This document shows positions 9,552 to 18,730 of a stretch of DNA of 64,000 nt, in pieces (the stretch's first letter is position 1; each line of letters opens with the position of its first letter). The position numbers and the translations under genes are program-made. The DNA lies in assembly GCF_000502875.1 (NCBI RefSeq), contig NZ_AYWX01000002.1:7451-71450 (forward strand). Reading direction: 5' to 3'. The notes below the pieces were generated by a model, which was not told the origin of the DNA, made no database searches, and saw only the letters and a list, made by a program, of their open reading frames with translations. The stretch comes from Mesorhizobium sp. L2C084A000. Lineage in GTDB: Bacteria; Pseudomonadota; Alphaproteobacteria; Rhizobiales; Rhizobiaceae.

Positions 9552-10478
9552 ATGAGCTCTATCACAACCGCAGCAACCCCTGCCCCGCCCCGCGCCCGCA
9601 GGGTCGCCAGCCGCCAACAATGGATCGGCCTGCTCTATGTCGCGCCGGCTGTCGCGCTGGTCGTCGTCTTCTTCCTGATCCCGCTCGGCATGACGGCGTG
9701 GATGTCGCTGCACAATTGGCCGCTGATGGGCGAGCACAGTTATATCGGCCTCGGCAACTACGTCGCCATCCTACGCGACACCAGGTTCTGGAACGCGCTG
9801 CGCTTCACCGCCTACTACACCGTGATCGTCACCATCGCGATCTTCGTGGTGGCCTTTCCGCTGGCGCTGTTCGTCGAAAGGCCGCGGCCGCTGACCAATC
9901 TCTACCGCACCATGTTCTTCATGCCGGCGGTTGTCGGTTTCGCCTCGGCCAGCCTGCTCTGGTCGTGGCTGTTGAACGTCGATTCCGGCCTGTTCAGCCC
10001 GGCCGCCTATGACCTCGGCCTGATCGACAGGAAGTTCAACCTTCTGGCCACCTTCCAGCCGGCCTTCTGGTCGATCATCGCCATGGTCGTCTGGAAGGTC
10101 GCCGGCTTCACCATGATCATCCTGATGGCCGGCCTGCAATCGATCCCGCAGGATCTGCAGGAGGCCGCAGTCATTGACGGTGCCGGTCCGTTCGCCAGGT
10201 TCCGGGCGATCACCTTGCCGCTGATGCGTCGTACGCTGGCGCTGGCGCTGATCCTGTCGGTCGCCGGCTCGATCCTCGCCTTCGACCAGTTCTACATCAT
10301 CCTGCGCGGCGGCCCGCGCAACCAGACGCTGACGGCGGTCTATTGGATCTTCAACCAGTCCTTCGTGTCGTTCAAGCTCGGCTATGGCGCGGCACTTTCC
10401 ATGGTGCTGCTGGTCATCCTGGTGGCGCTCAGCCTCGTCCAGCTATGGTTGTTGCGCAAACCCGAGGGTCTCGACTGA
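9552..10478 (+). CDS. Sugar ABC transporter permease (MalF/UgpA type)
   Basis: This 308-residue inner-membrane protein has six predicted helices. The cytoplasmic EAA loop is visible as DLQEAAVIDGAGPFARFRAI, where the ATPase docks. The ATG at 9552 follows the repeat element and gives a short cytoplasmic N-terminus; upstream in-frame codons lie in the repeat and are unlikely to be coding. Its stop overlaps the start of the second permease by one base (TGATG), showing translational coupling. It forms half of the membrane channel for the sugar carried by the preceding binding protein. Confidence 0.92.
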   Translation: MSSITTAATPAPPRARRVASRQQWIGLLYVAPAVALVVVFFLIPLGMTAWMSLHNWPLMGEHSYIGLGNYVAILRDTRFWNALRFTAYYTVIVTIAIFVVAFPLALFVERPRPLTNLYRTMFFMPAVVGFASASLLWSWLLNVDSGLFSPAAYDLGLIDRKFNLLATFQPAFWSIIAMVVWKVAGFTMIILMAGLQSIPQDLQEAAVIDGAGPFARFRAITLPLMRRTLALALILSVAGSILAFDQFYIILRGGPRNQTLTAVYWIFNQSFVSFKLGYGAALSMVLLVILVALSLVQLWLLRKPEGLD

Positions 10479-11335
10479 TGGCGCAGGCCGCCTCCCGTAG
10501 CCGCCGGCTCCTGAGCCGCGTCGCAGAGCATTCGACCGGCATCATCGCCTCGGTGCTGTTTGCCGCGCCGATCGTCTGGGCGGTGCTGTCGGCGTTCAAG
10601 CCGGCGGCCGAAGCGCGCCTGCCGCCGCTGCCGCCCTGGCCGACGACAGGCTTCTCGCTGGAGAACTACGCCACGCTCAACAGCTTCGGCGAAGGGCTGT
10701 GGGTCTCGGCGCAAAACAGCATCTATGTCTCGGTGATGACGGTGGTGCTGTCGGTCGCCGTCAGCGTGCTGGCCGGCTACGGCTTTTCGCGGTTCCGGTT
10801 TCCGTTCAAGGACCTGTTCTTCATCCTCATCCTGTCGACGATCATGATCCCGTTCCAGTCGATCCTGACGCCGATCTTCCTGGTGCTGACCAAGCTTGGC
10901 CTGCACAACACCCTGACCGGCCTGGTCGGCGTCTATGTGACGCTGCAACTGCCGTTCTCGATCTTCATGATGCGCAACGCCTTCGACGCCGTGCCGCGCG
11001 AAATCGAGGAGGCCGCCCGCATGGACGGTGCCAGCAATCTCACAATGCTTTTGAAGGTGATGCTGCCGCTGGTCTGGCCGGGCGTCGTCACCATCGCCCT
11101 GTTTGCCTTCCTCGGCGCCTGGAACGAATTCCTCGCCGCCCTCGTGCTGATGACCGACCAATCCAAGTTCACGCTGCCGGTGATGATGACCGCACTGCAG
11201 TCGGGCCGCTTCGGCGCCATCGACTGGGGCGCGGTGCAGGCTGGCGTCACCGTGATGATGGTGCCGTGCCTGATCCTGTTCCTGGCGCTGCAGCGCTTCT
11301 ACATCCGCGGCCTGATGGCCGGGGCCGTCAAATAG
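10478..11335 (+). CDS. Sugar ABC transporter permease (MalG/UgpE type)
   Basis: This 285-residue permease has six predicted helices and the EAA docking loop EIEEAARMDGASNLTMLLKV. It pairs with the preceding permease. It overlaps that gene by one base and is followed 23 bases later by the GH127 gene, so all are on one message. No ATP-binding subunit is encoded in this operon; members of this importer class often borrow a shared MsmK/UgpC-like ATPase from elsewhere, and I infer that here. Confidence 0.92.
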   Translation: MAQAASRSRRLLSRVAEHSTGIIASVLFAAPIVWAVLSAFKPAAEARLPPLPPWPTTGFSLENYATLNSFGEGLWVSAQNSIYVSVMTVVLSVAVSVLAGYGFSRFRFPFKDLFFILILSTIMIPFQSILTPIFLVLTKLGLHNTLTGLVGVYVTLQLPFSIFMMRNAFDAVPREIEEAARMDGASNLTMLLKVMLPLVWPGVVTIALFAFLGAWNEFLAALVLMTDQSKFTLPVMMTALQSGRFGAIDWGAVQAGVTVMMVPCLILFLALQRFYIRGLMAGAVK

Positions 11336-11358
11336 ACAGACCGAATGGAGTAAGTTTC

Positions 11359-13338
11359 ATGACCGCATCGCCATCCGCAAAAACCGGAAAACCGAAGCTC
11401 GCCTTCCGCCCGCTGCCGGTGCCGCAGGTCGACGTGCACGGCTTCTGGGGCGACCGCGCCGACGCTGTCGCCACACGCACCGCCGACATCCTCTACGAGC
11501 GCTGCGTCGAGGCCCGCATGCTGGAGCAGATCGATCCGGACCGCCCCTCGCCCGGCATAGTCATCCCCTTTCACTCGCCCTCTCCCGACGAAGCCGATCG
11601 CCAGGGCGCGGAATTCACCGGATCGACGGTGACCACGCAGATGTTCTGGGATTCCGATCTCGGCAAGACGATCGAGACCGCGGCCTATTCGCTTTACCGG
11701 CGCAAGAACCCCGAACTGGAGAAGAAGATCGATGCCGTCATCGACATGTATGGCAAGCTGCAGCAGGAGGACGGCTATCTCTCGAGCTGGTATCAGCGCA
11801 TCCAGCCCGGCAAGCGCTGGACCAATCTGCGCGACTGCCACGAGCTCTATTGCGCCGGCCACCTGATCGAGGGCGCGGTCGCCTATTACCAGGCGACGGG
11901 AAAACGCAAGCTGCTCGACATCATGTGCCGCTATGCCGACCATATCGCGTCGGTGCTCGGCCCCGAGCCCGGCAAGAAGAAGGGCTATTGCGGTCATGAG
12001 GAGATCGAGCTGGCACTGGTCAAGCTGGCGCGGGTGACCGGCGAGCGGAAATACATGGAGCTGGCCAAATACTTCATCGACCAGCGCGGGCAGCAGCCAC
12101 ATTATTTCGACGAGGAGGCCCGCGCCCGCGGCGCCGACCCGAAGGCCTATCATTTCAAGACCTATGAATACAGCCAGTCACACATCCCGGTGCGCGAACA
12201 GGACAAGGTCGTCGGCCATGCGGTCAGAGCGATGTACCTCTATTCGGGCATGGCCGACATCGCCACCGAATATGGCGACGACACGCTGCGGTCGACACTC
12301 GACCTTCTGTGGGACGATCTCACCACCAAGAGCCTCTATATCACTGGCGGACTGGGACCATCGGCGCACAATGAGGGGTTCACCAGCGACTACGACCTGC
12401 CCAACGAGAGCGCCTATGCCGAGACCTGTGCAGCGGTGGGCCTGGTGTTCTGGGCCAGCCGCATGCTTGGCATGGGGCCGAACGCGCGCTACGCCGACAT
12501 GATGGAACGCGCCCTCTACAACGGTTCGATCTCGGGCCTGTCGCTCGACGGCTCGCTGTTTTTCTACGAGAATCCATTGGAAAGCCGGGGCAAGCACAAC
12601 AGGTGGAAATGGCACCGCTGCCCGTGCTGCCCACCCAATATCGGGCGCATGGTCGCCTCGATCGGCAGCTATTTCTACAGCCTGGCCGACGATGCGTTGG
12701 CCATCCACCTCTATGGCGACTCGACCGCCCGTTTCGACATATCGGGCGTCCCGGTCAGCCTGACGCAGACGAGCAGGTATCCCTGGGACGGCGCCGTCGA
12801 GATCGCGCTCGAACCGCAGGCGCCGGTCGAATTCACCTTGCACCTGCGCATTCCCGCCTGGAGCGCCAGTGCCCAGTTGAAGGTGAACCGCGAAGCCATC
12901 AAGCTGGCTGAAATCACCAGCGACGGCTACGCCGCGATCAAGCGGACATGGAAAAAGGGCGACAATGTCCGGCTCGATCTCGAAATGCCGATCGAGCGGC
13001 TCTATGCCAACCCGCAGGTGCGCCAGGATGCGGGCCGCGTCGCGCTGTCGCGCGGTCCGCTGATTTATTGCGTCGAGGCATCAGACAATGACAGCCAGCC
13101 GCATCGCCTGACGCTGCCGCGGACGGCCACCATCGAAGCGCAGCACCGGCCGGAACTTCTCGGCGGTGTGGTGACGCTGTCGACCGCGGCACTTGCCGAT
13201 GTCCCCGACGGCTGGCAGGACGGGCTCTACAGGCCCGAGCCGCCGACCACCGCCGAGACGCGCCTGACCGCCATTCCCTATTTCGCCTGGGACAACCGCG
13301 AGCCCGGCGAAATGCTGGTGTGGCTCAGGGACGGCTGA
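11359..13338 (+). CDS. GH127 family beta-L-arabinofuranosidase (DUF1680)
   Basis: This 659-residue protein has the alpha/alpha-barrel glycosidase pattern of GH127. The zinc-thiolate active site known from Bifidobacterium HypBA1 is complete: E339 matches its acid/base, E355 and C357 (AETC) and C423 and C424 (CPCC) match its zinc ligands, one of these cysteines being the nucleophile. It has no signal peptide, so it should cleave imported oligosaccharides in the cytosol and release L-arabinose. A GGAG site precedes the ATG; the open frame upstream runs over the permease gene and is not used. It overlaps the tail of the convergent acyltransferase gene by 14 bases. Confidence 0.9.
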   Translation: MTASPSAKTGKPKLAFRPLPVPQVDVHGFWGDRADAVATRTADILYERCVEARMLEQIDPDRPSPGIVIPFHSPSPDEADRQGAEFTGSTVTTQMFWDSDLGKTIETAAYSLYRRKNPELEKKIDAVIDMYGKLQQEDGYLSSWYQRIQPGKRWTNLRDCHELYCAGHLIEGAVAYYQATGKRKLLDIMCRYADHIASVLGPEPGKKKGYCGHEEIELALVKLARVTGERKYMELAKYFIDQRGQQPHYFDEEARARGADPKAYHFKTYEYSQSHIPVREQDKVVGHAVRAMYLYSGMADIATEYGDDTLRSTLDLLWDDLTTKSLYITGGLGPSAHNEGFTSDYDLPNESAYAETCAAVGLVFWASRMLGMGPNARYADMMERALYNGSISGLSLDGSLFFYENPLESRGKHNRWKWHRCPCCPPNIGRMVASIGSYFYSLADDALAIHLYGDSTARFDISGVPVSLTQTSRYPWDGAVEIALEPQAPVEFTLHLRIPAWSASAQLKVNREAIKLAEITSDGYAAIKRTWKKGDNVRLDLEMPIERLYANPQVRQDAGRVALSRGPLIYCVEASDNDSQPHRLTLPRTATIEAQHRPELLGGVVTLSTAALADVPDGWQDGLYRPEPPTTAETRLTAIPYFAWDNREPGEMLVWLRDG

Positions 13339-14476
13339 ACGAGGTCGGTCTATGGGCGATGACCGATCCAAGCTCAGCCGCGGTCGATGCCGCAGTTTCG
13401 GGCTTTCGGTCCATATAGCGCAGACGCAGGCGCAGGAATGGCGCCTCGACGCAGGTGTAGCTGAGATAGCCGATCGGGATCGTCGCCACGAAGCACAATG
13501 CGGACCAGAGGCATGCGACGTAGAAATTGCTGATGCTCATGACATTCGTGTCTATGAACGCCGCCAATTGCATGACGAAGAACAGGTGCAGAAGATAGAT
13601 CGAATAGCTGTAGGCCCCCGCCTTCTCCAGTATCCTGAACGGCGGGCTTGTTCGCTTTTTCGAAAAGCTCGTGTCGTAGTAGGCGATGCCGAATGAATAG
13701 GCTGCCGCCTCCAGGGTCGGCAGGATGATCCATATCCAATGAGGCGACGGATAGCGGCCCAGTTGGTAAAATCCGCCGGCTGCATCGAACCACCAGAAGA
13801 ACCCCGAAAAAGCCATGAGAACGGCCAGCGCCAGCCAGTGTTGGTTCTTCGCGTGGGCACGCAGGTGGAAGGCAAGAATGCCGGCCAGGAACTGATCCGC
13901 ATGGCCTATGATGGTTACGGACGCCGCCGACTGCACTTCGCCGATCTGCACATACAGGACGGACCTCAGCACAATGGCTGCCGCGATGAACAGCAAGGGC
14001 GCGAACACAAACCGCCTGGATGCCATCAGCAAGAACGGCAGCAACAGGTAGAAGTGCGCTTCGATCGTTACCGACCAGCCGCCATTCGGGAGGGTGGGAA
14101 AAAGAAACCCCAATCCGACGCCCGTGAAATACCCGTCGAGGGACTGTCCGGCCAGGTACCTGCGGCAAGCCTCGATACATATCACGACCAGCAGAAGCGG
14201 AAGCAGCCTGAGGGCCCTGTTGGCAAAGAAGGGCAGATAGTTGATCTGCTTTCCATCGAGCAGCTTGGCGAACAGGTACCCGGAAAGCGCCATGAACAGG
14301 GAAACGCCAGTATGCCCTTCATCCAGAACGCTGAAGAGGGGAAGAGCCGGCACGAAGTCATAAGGCACCGGGCCTTCAGGAGACGCATGAAGGAAATGCC
14401 AGGAAAAGACAAGAAAGGCCGCCAGGCCACGAACATGATCCAGCGCTGGGTAATGCTCTCCGGTCGAGGATTTCAT
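13325..14476 (-). CDS. Acyltransferase family 3 membrane protein (OafA/YrhL type)
   Basis: This 383-residue protein has ten or so membrane helices and the family 3 acyltransferase marks: an N-terminal ALDHVRGLAAFLVFSWHFLHA with the catalytic-type His, an RNRxxRLLP-like FANRALRLLPLLLV, and a WSVTIEAHFYLLLPFLL segment. Such enzymes O-acylate surface polysaccharides, peptidoglycan or Nod factors at the inner membrane. The acceptor cannot be told. It is a single gene, convergent with the GH127 gene, and its last codons overlap that gene. Confidence 0.88.
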   Translation of the reverse strand: MKSSTGEHYPALDHVRGLAAFLVFSWHFLHASPEGPVPYDFVPALPLFSVLDEGHTGVSLFMALSGYLFAKLLDGKQINYLPFFANRALRLLPLLLVVICIEACRRYLAGQSLDGYFTGVGLGFLFPTLPNGGWSVTIEAHFYLLLPFLLMASRRFVFAPLLFIAAAIVLRSVLYVQIGEVQSAASVTIIGHADQFLAGILAFHLRAHAKNQHWLALAVLMAFSGFFWWFDAAGGFYQLGRYPSPHWIWIILPTLEAAAYSFGIAYYDTSFSKKRTSPPFRILEKAGAYSYSIYLLHLFFVMQLAAFIDTNVMSISNFYVACLWSALCFVATIPIGYLSYTCVEAPFLRLRLRYMDRKPETAASTAAELGSVIAHRPTSFSRP

Positions 14477-14652
14477 GATTTGCCCACGCGCACCGTTTCC
14501 TGCGCCGGTGTTCAGGTCATCGTTGGGCCAGAACTGTTTTCAATTCATTAAACCCTCACTGCGGAGACTTCCAAAATCAGAGATTTGCTTCGAAAAGTGC
14601 TGTGGCCTGCAAACATCCGGGGCCAAACACGACTGAAGCGTGCCGCGTCTGA

Positions 14653-14682
14653 GCGGATCACTTCTGGGCGGATCACTTCTGG
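14653..14682. repeat. 15-bp tandem duplication at the end of the ChaC-like gene
   Basis: The unit GCGGATCACTTCTGG occurs twice in direct succession. The right-hand copy contains the stop codon and last two codons of the ChaC-like gene on the minus strand. The left copy lies just beyond the stop, so the protein is not changed. It is a simple slippage duplication. Confidence 0.8.
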
Positions 14683-15401
14683 GCGATGGTCAGCCCGATC
14701 TCCACGGCCACCAATTCCTGCAACCGCCACAGATTGCGGTCGCGGATGCCGCAGGCTTCGAGGTGGCGGATCGTCTCGAAAAGATATTGCGCGCCCGAGC
14801 CCCAATGACCGGCGGCTGTCACCAGCGTCGCCGCGATCGCCTGCTTGTCGAGCTTGCCGGCATAACGCGGATTGGCGGGATCGACGACGAAGCCAAGCGC
14901 GCGACATGGGCCGCCTTCGGTCCTGACCTGCAGCCAGCGCGGCACGTTGACGGCGGGCAGGATGGTCATTTCGCGGCGCAGCAGCGCTTCGAGGTTAGCC
15001 GCCAGCGGCTCCGCGATCTCGAACACCATGCCCTGGCACTGGCCGCCGCGATCGAGCGCCATCATCAGGCCGGGCTGCTCGACCGTGCCGCGAAAACGCT
15101 GCACCGTGAAGCAGAACGAACGATGCCAGCCGCTGGCCACCGCGCGTTCTCCGCCCCTCACCTCGCCGGCGGGCTTCCACAACAGCGAGCCATAGGCAAA
15201 TAGTTTCAGCGGCCCGGCCGGAGCGCCGGCCAGCACCTCGTCGCGGATGCGCGCATAGTCGGCATCGATCATGTGAACCATGCCCGGCGTCGGCCCGGCA
15301 TCCTCGACAGCACGCATGGTGCGCGCGATGAGATCCTCGGTCAGAGCCATCGGCGCCTTGCGCGGGACCCTCGATGATGCGGTGGAAATAGCCTTGCTCA
15401 T
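14673..15401 (-). CDS. ChaC-like gamma-glutamylcyclotransferase
   Basis: This 242-residue protein shows the ChaC/GCT substrate loop FAYGSLLWKP near residue 70 and the following RSFCFTVQRFRGT and GMVFEI segments. Members cleave gamma-glutamyl compounds, in the ChaC branch mainly glutathione, to 5-oxoproline and a free amine. It is cytosolic. The N-terminal 40 residues before the conserved domain are variable in the family. It stands alone; neighbours suggest no pathway. Confidence 0.88.
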   Translation of the reverse strand: MSKAISTASSRVPRKAPMALTEDLIARTMRAVEDAGPTPGMVHMIDADYARIRDEVLAGAPAGPLKLFAYGSLLWKPAGEVRGGERAVASGWHRSFCFTVQRFRGTVEQPGLMMALDRGGQCQGMVFEIAEPLAANLEALLRREMTILPAVNVPRWLQVRTEGGPCRALGFVVDPANPRYAGKLDKQAIAATLVTAAGHWGSGAQYLFETIRHLEACGIRDRNLWRLQELVAVEIGLTIAQK

Positions 15402-15559
15402 CTTCGCGCTCCCAGCCCTACCGCCATGTTGCCGAAGGCTGAAGGATTCTCAAGGGCCGTGCAGCCGAGATAGATCACGAGTGGCCGATGCCGCTCTTGC
15501 GTGACGCGTCTTGGAACGATGTTGCCGGCAAACTGTTCTGTTCCTTGCCGGAGGATGCC

Positions 15560-16252
15560 ATGAACGACGCGTCGGCAAAGCCCGCTGGCCCCGTCCTTTC
15601 ATCGGCGGAGCGCGTCAACACGCTGTCCCATTTCCACCGCGCCGAGATCGCTCGCATGGCAGGATGGCGCGACCGGCTGGACAGGACAACCAACTGGGCA
15701 ATCACGGTGGTGGCGGCGCTGCTTTCGGTATCGCTGTCGACGGCCAGTGCGCATCACGGCGTGCTGCTGTTCGCCATGCTGCTGATCCTGCTGCTGCTGT
15801 GGATCGAGGCGCGCCGCTATCGGTTCTTCGATTTCTATCGGGCGCGCGTACGCCAGTTCGAACGCCACTATTTCGCCCAGATCTTTTCCCCACAGCCCGA
15901 CTTCGCCTCGGACTGGCTGCTCATCGTCGGCGAAGGCCTGCGCGCGCCGAAATTCCTGCTGTCGCAACGTGTCGCGCTGGCGCGCCGCCTGCGGCGAAAT
16001 TATCTCTATCTCTTCCTGATCCTGCTGCTGGCCTGGGTGCTGAAGATATCGACCCCCAGCCTTCAGTCCGCAGGTGTCAGGACCGGCTTTGTCGGCTCGC
16101 TTCGCGAGGCCGTAGACAGCGCCGCCCTTGGCCCGATTCCCGGTGTGGCGATCGTGGTCTTTGTGGCGGCTTTCTATGTCGGGCTGCTCGCCTTCGCCTT
16201 CTTCGCGGCCGGCGACGACGGCGAACTTTCCTTCGGCGACGTCCATGTTTGA
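15560..16252 (+). CDS. DUF2270 family membrane protein
   Basis: This 230-residue protein has four predicted membrane helices in two hairpins (about residues 45-85 and 148-212) around a conserved cytoplasmic segment (ARRYRFFDFYRARVRQFERHYF) typical of DUF2270. Its function is unknown. The ATG at 15560 follows a GGAGG-type site; an open frame extends 24 codons upstream without similarity. A hairpin terminator follows the stop. Confidence 0.85.
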   Translation: MNDASAKPAGPVLSSAERVNTLSHFHRAEIARMAGWRDRLDRTTNWAITVVAALLSVSLSTASAHHGVLLFAMLLILLLLWIEARRYRFFDFYRARVRQFERHYFAQIFSPQPDFASDWLLIVGEGLRAPKFLLSQRVALARRLRRNYLYLFLILLLAWVLKISTPSLQSAGVRTGFVGSLREAVDSAALGPIPGVAIVVFVAAFYVGLLAFAFFAAGDDGELSFGDVHV

Positions 16253-16280
16253 CGTTGATGTCCGGCGACACGCCGCTGCA

Positions 16281-16309
16281 ATGTCAACGGCGCCCCGCGG
16301 CGTTGACAT
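16281..16309. terminator. Hairpin between convergent genes
   Basis: ATGTCAACG pairs with CGTTGACAT over an 11-base GC-rich loop. It lies between the ends of the DUF2270 gene and the convergent 47-residue protein gene and can serve both strands. No T-run is present. Confidence 0.5.
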
Positions 16310-16357
16310 GGTTGGTCCGCCGGGACGTTTGGGGAACGGAAGACCCTGTCTTCGCGG

Positions 16358-16501
16358 CTAGATGCCGAAGAACTGCTTGCCAATCATGTAGCCCAGTGCC
16401 GCCACGACCAGCGGAAAAAGTGCCGGCGCGGCTTTGCCTAGAAGGGAGACCTGCTGGTCCTTCGCTGGCGTATGACGTGCATTGCCGAGATTCTTGGTCA
16501 T
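16358..16501 (-). CDS. Short membrane protein, 47 residues
   Basis: A short open frame codes for 47 residues: a basic, polar N-terminus (MTKNLGNARHTPAKD) and a C-terminal hydrophobic helix (ALFPLVVAALGYMIGKQFFG). A GAGG ribosome-binding site sits seven bases before the ATG. The composition suggests a single-pass inner-membrane peptide. No family was recognised. It is convergent with the DUF2270 gene. Confidence 0.55.
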   Translation of the reverse strand: MTKNLGNARHTPAKDQQVSLLGKAAPALFPLVVAALGYMIGKQFFGI

Positions 16502-16839
16502 TGCTTGCCTCAGGTTCGGAGGATTTATTAGCAAATGCTTATTAAAAGCATGGCCGCATTAACGGCCTGATAGGAAATCAACTCTGATCAGATGCAAATT
16601 CTAATGATCGGCACATGGACGGCAAAGACGCGCTGCCCTATTTAGCGCGTTCGAAGCATTGGCCGGGACGCGCGGCCGTTCGCGCCAATCGGCAAAACCG
16701 CGCCTGAACAACAAGATGGCTCAGGAACCCGATTTAGCAGGTGAACGCCAGCTCCAGAGCCGGTGCAGTTCGTCCGCCGCCTCGCCCGACAGGCGCGGGG
16801 TCGAACGGCATGCCTGTGGGTACGCAGGCCGTGCGCCTC

Positions 16840-16872
16840 AAAAAATTCGCAAACCCAAAAAATTCGCAAACC
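16840..16872. repeat. 17-bp tandem repeat in the AHSA1 upstream region
   Basis: The unit AAAAAATTCGCAAACC occurs twice with a one-base spacer. It lies about 70 bases upstream of the AHSA1-domain gene. The rest of the gene-free stretch between the short membrane protein and the AHSA1 gene (about 440 bases) holds no supported gene; it also has an A/T-rich inverted repeat near 16527-16547 that could be a promoter element. Confidence 0.7.
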
Positions 16873-16940
16873 AATGTCGGACTGGCTAGCCTTCGTCCGT
16901 CCTTGGGGTATCGAACAGGCATTCATGAAAGGATCCAGCA

Positions 16941-17384
16941 ATGCCCGGCACCGTACGTTTGCACCGCGTTCTGACGACCAGCCCGGAAAAGGTCTATCGC
17001 GCCTTCGTTGAAGCGGACGCGCTGGCCAAGTGGCTTCCGCCAAACGGCTTCACCTGCACGGTCCATAATTTCGAGGCAAAGGTCGGAGGCACGTTCAAGA
17101 TGTCGTTCCGCAATTTCACCACCGGCGACAGCCACTCCTTCGGCGGCGAATATCTCGAACTCGTTCCGGGCGAGCGCCTGCTTTACACCGACAGGTTCGA
17201 CGATCCCAACCTGCCCGGCGAGATACGAGTGACCGTGGTCTTGAAAAAAGTGTCGGTCGGCACTGAAATCGACATCACCCAGGCGGGCATTCCGGACGTC
17301 ATTCCGGTCGAGGCCTGCTATCTCGGCTGGCAGGAGTCGCTCAGAAATCTGGCAAAGCTCGTCGAGCCCGAGATCAATCAATAG
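16941..17384 (+). CDS. AHSA1/SRPBCC-domain protein
   Basis: This 147-residue protein has the START-like fold of the activator-of-Hsp90 homology family: TSPEKVYRAFVEADALAKWLPP at the N-terminus, a strand block with GGTFKMSFRNF, and the C-terminal helix EACYLGWQESLRNLAKLVE. Members bind small hydrophobic ligands; no enzyme activity can be assigned. It is a single gene. Confidence 0.85.
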   Translation: MPGTVRLHRVLTTSPEKVYRAFVEADALAKWLPPNGFTCTVHNFEAKVGGTFKMSFRNFTTGDSHSFGGEYLELVPGERLLYTDRFDDPNLPGEIRVTVVLKKVSVGTEIDITQAGIPDVIPVEACYLGWQESLRNLAKLVEPEINQ

Positions 17385-17547
17385 GCTGAGAGTGGCTGGG
17401 AGAACGGTCGTTTCTGGCCTGCCGAAGCCCGAAACTTGGACTGTGGCGGGAACTGCCCTTTATCGCTAGCAATTCAACATTGCGTTTGACACCCCCTGTG
17501 ACTGGACGTGTCAATGAAATGAAGAGTGCAGCGGAGGCTGAAAAAGC

Positions 17548-18696
17548 ATGACTTTGACCAATCGAGACATTGTCGAACTAACCGAATGGCGGCGCAAGCT
17601 GCATCAGCAACCGGAAATCTCGAATGAAGAGGAGAAGACCGCAAAAGAGGTCGTCGCCTTCCTCGCCGATACGGGGCCGGACAAGGTGCTGACACAGCTC
17701 GGCGGGCACGGCGTCGCGGCCATATATGACAGCGGCAAAGCGGGGCCGACGGTGCTGTTCCGTTCGGAACTCGATGCCTTGCCTATCGAAGAACTTTCAG
17801 GCGTGCCGCATTCGTCGCGCGTGCCGGGCAAGTCGCATATGTGCGGCCATGACGGACACACCGCGATCCTGGCATCCCTCGGCCGTCAGTTGGGGCGCGA
17901 GAGGCCTGCAAGCGGCCGCGTCGTGCTGATGTTCCAGCCGGCGGAGGAAACCGGCAATGGCGCGGCCGGCGTCGTCGCCGATCCGCGCTTCGGCGAGATC
18001 GTGCCGGATTTCGCTTTCTCATTGCACAACCTGCCCGGCGTGCCGTTCGGCGAGGTGCGGCTCAAAGCCGGCGTGGTCAACTGTGCATCACGCGGCATGC
18101 GCATCGTGCTGGAAGGCAAGACCGCCCATTCGTCCATGCCGGAGACCGGCATCTCGCCGATGCTGGCGATCAGTGAGTTGATGCCGGCGCTGCCGGCGCT
18201 CGGGCGCGGAACCTTCGCCGATGACGATTTCTCCATGCTGACGGTCACCCATGCCGCGATGGGCGAAGCCGTGTTCGGCATCGCGCCGGCTCACGCCGAG
18301 GTGTGGGCAACGCTGCGCACCCGGCGTGACGAGCGCATGGCAAACCTGTGCGCTGCTGCCGAAGCACTGGTCGCCAGGATCGCGGGCGAGCATCGCCTTT
18401 CCGTCCGCTGGGACTATCACGAGATCTTCGTCGCCAGCGTCAACGCGCCGGACGCGGTGGAGCATCTGCGGCGCGCGCTCGATGAAGAGGGCGTCGCGCA
18501 CGGCGAAGAAGCCCTGCCGATGCGCGCCTCTGAAGATTTCGGCCTGTTCGGCCATAGTGCCAAGTCGGCGATGTTCTTCCTCGGTGCAGGCGAGCGGCAC
18601 CCTGCCTTGCACAATCCCGACTATGACTTTCCCGACGACCTGATCCCGATCGGGTCAAGGATCTTCATGCGCACGGCACGTAATTTGCTGGGCTGA
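17548..18696 (+). CDS. M20 family amidohydrolase
   Basis: This 382-residue protein has the two-domain layout of M20D amidohydrolases (hippurate/IAA-amino-acid hydrolase type). Metal-binding motifs are present: CGHDGHTA near residue 97, the catalytic PAEETGNGA at about 131, and a dimerisation domain starting near GKTAHSSMPETG. It should hydrolyse N-acyl amino acids in the cytosol. It is followed at 34 bases by a VOC protein gene on the same strand and could share its message. Confidence 0.9.
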   Translation: MTLTNRDIVELTEWRRKLHQQPEISNEEEKTAKEVVAFLADTGPDKVLTQLGGHGVAAIYDSGKAGPTVLFRSELDALPIEELSGVPHSSRVPGKSHMCGHDGHTAILASLGRQLGRERPASGRVVLMFQPAEETGNGAAGVVADPRFGEIVPDFAFSLHNLPGVPFGEVRLKAGVVNCASRGMRIVLEGKTAHSSMPETGISPMLAISELMPALPALGRGTFADDDFSMLTVTHAAMGEAVFGIAPAHAEVWATLRTRRDERMANLCAAAEALVARIAGEHRLSVRWDYHEIFVASVNAPDAVEHLRRALDEEGVAHGEEALPMRASEDFGLFGHSAKSAMFFLGAGERHPALHNPDYDFPDDLIPIGSRIFMRTARNLLG

Positions 18697-18730
18697 CCTC
18701 CGCCAACTCTAACACCGAAAGGAACACGCA

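Noticed and set aside
7701-9737. A 678-codon open frame on the minus strand across the LacI and binding-protein genes
   Set aside because: It lies antisense to two well-supported genes, has low-complexity Arg/Gly/Asp-rich composition and no family features; it is a product of high GC third positions.
10699-11358. A 220-codon upstream extension of the GH127 frame
   Set aside because: It overlaps the second permease gene in another frame; a ribosome-binding site and family N-terminus support the ATG at 11359.
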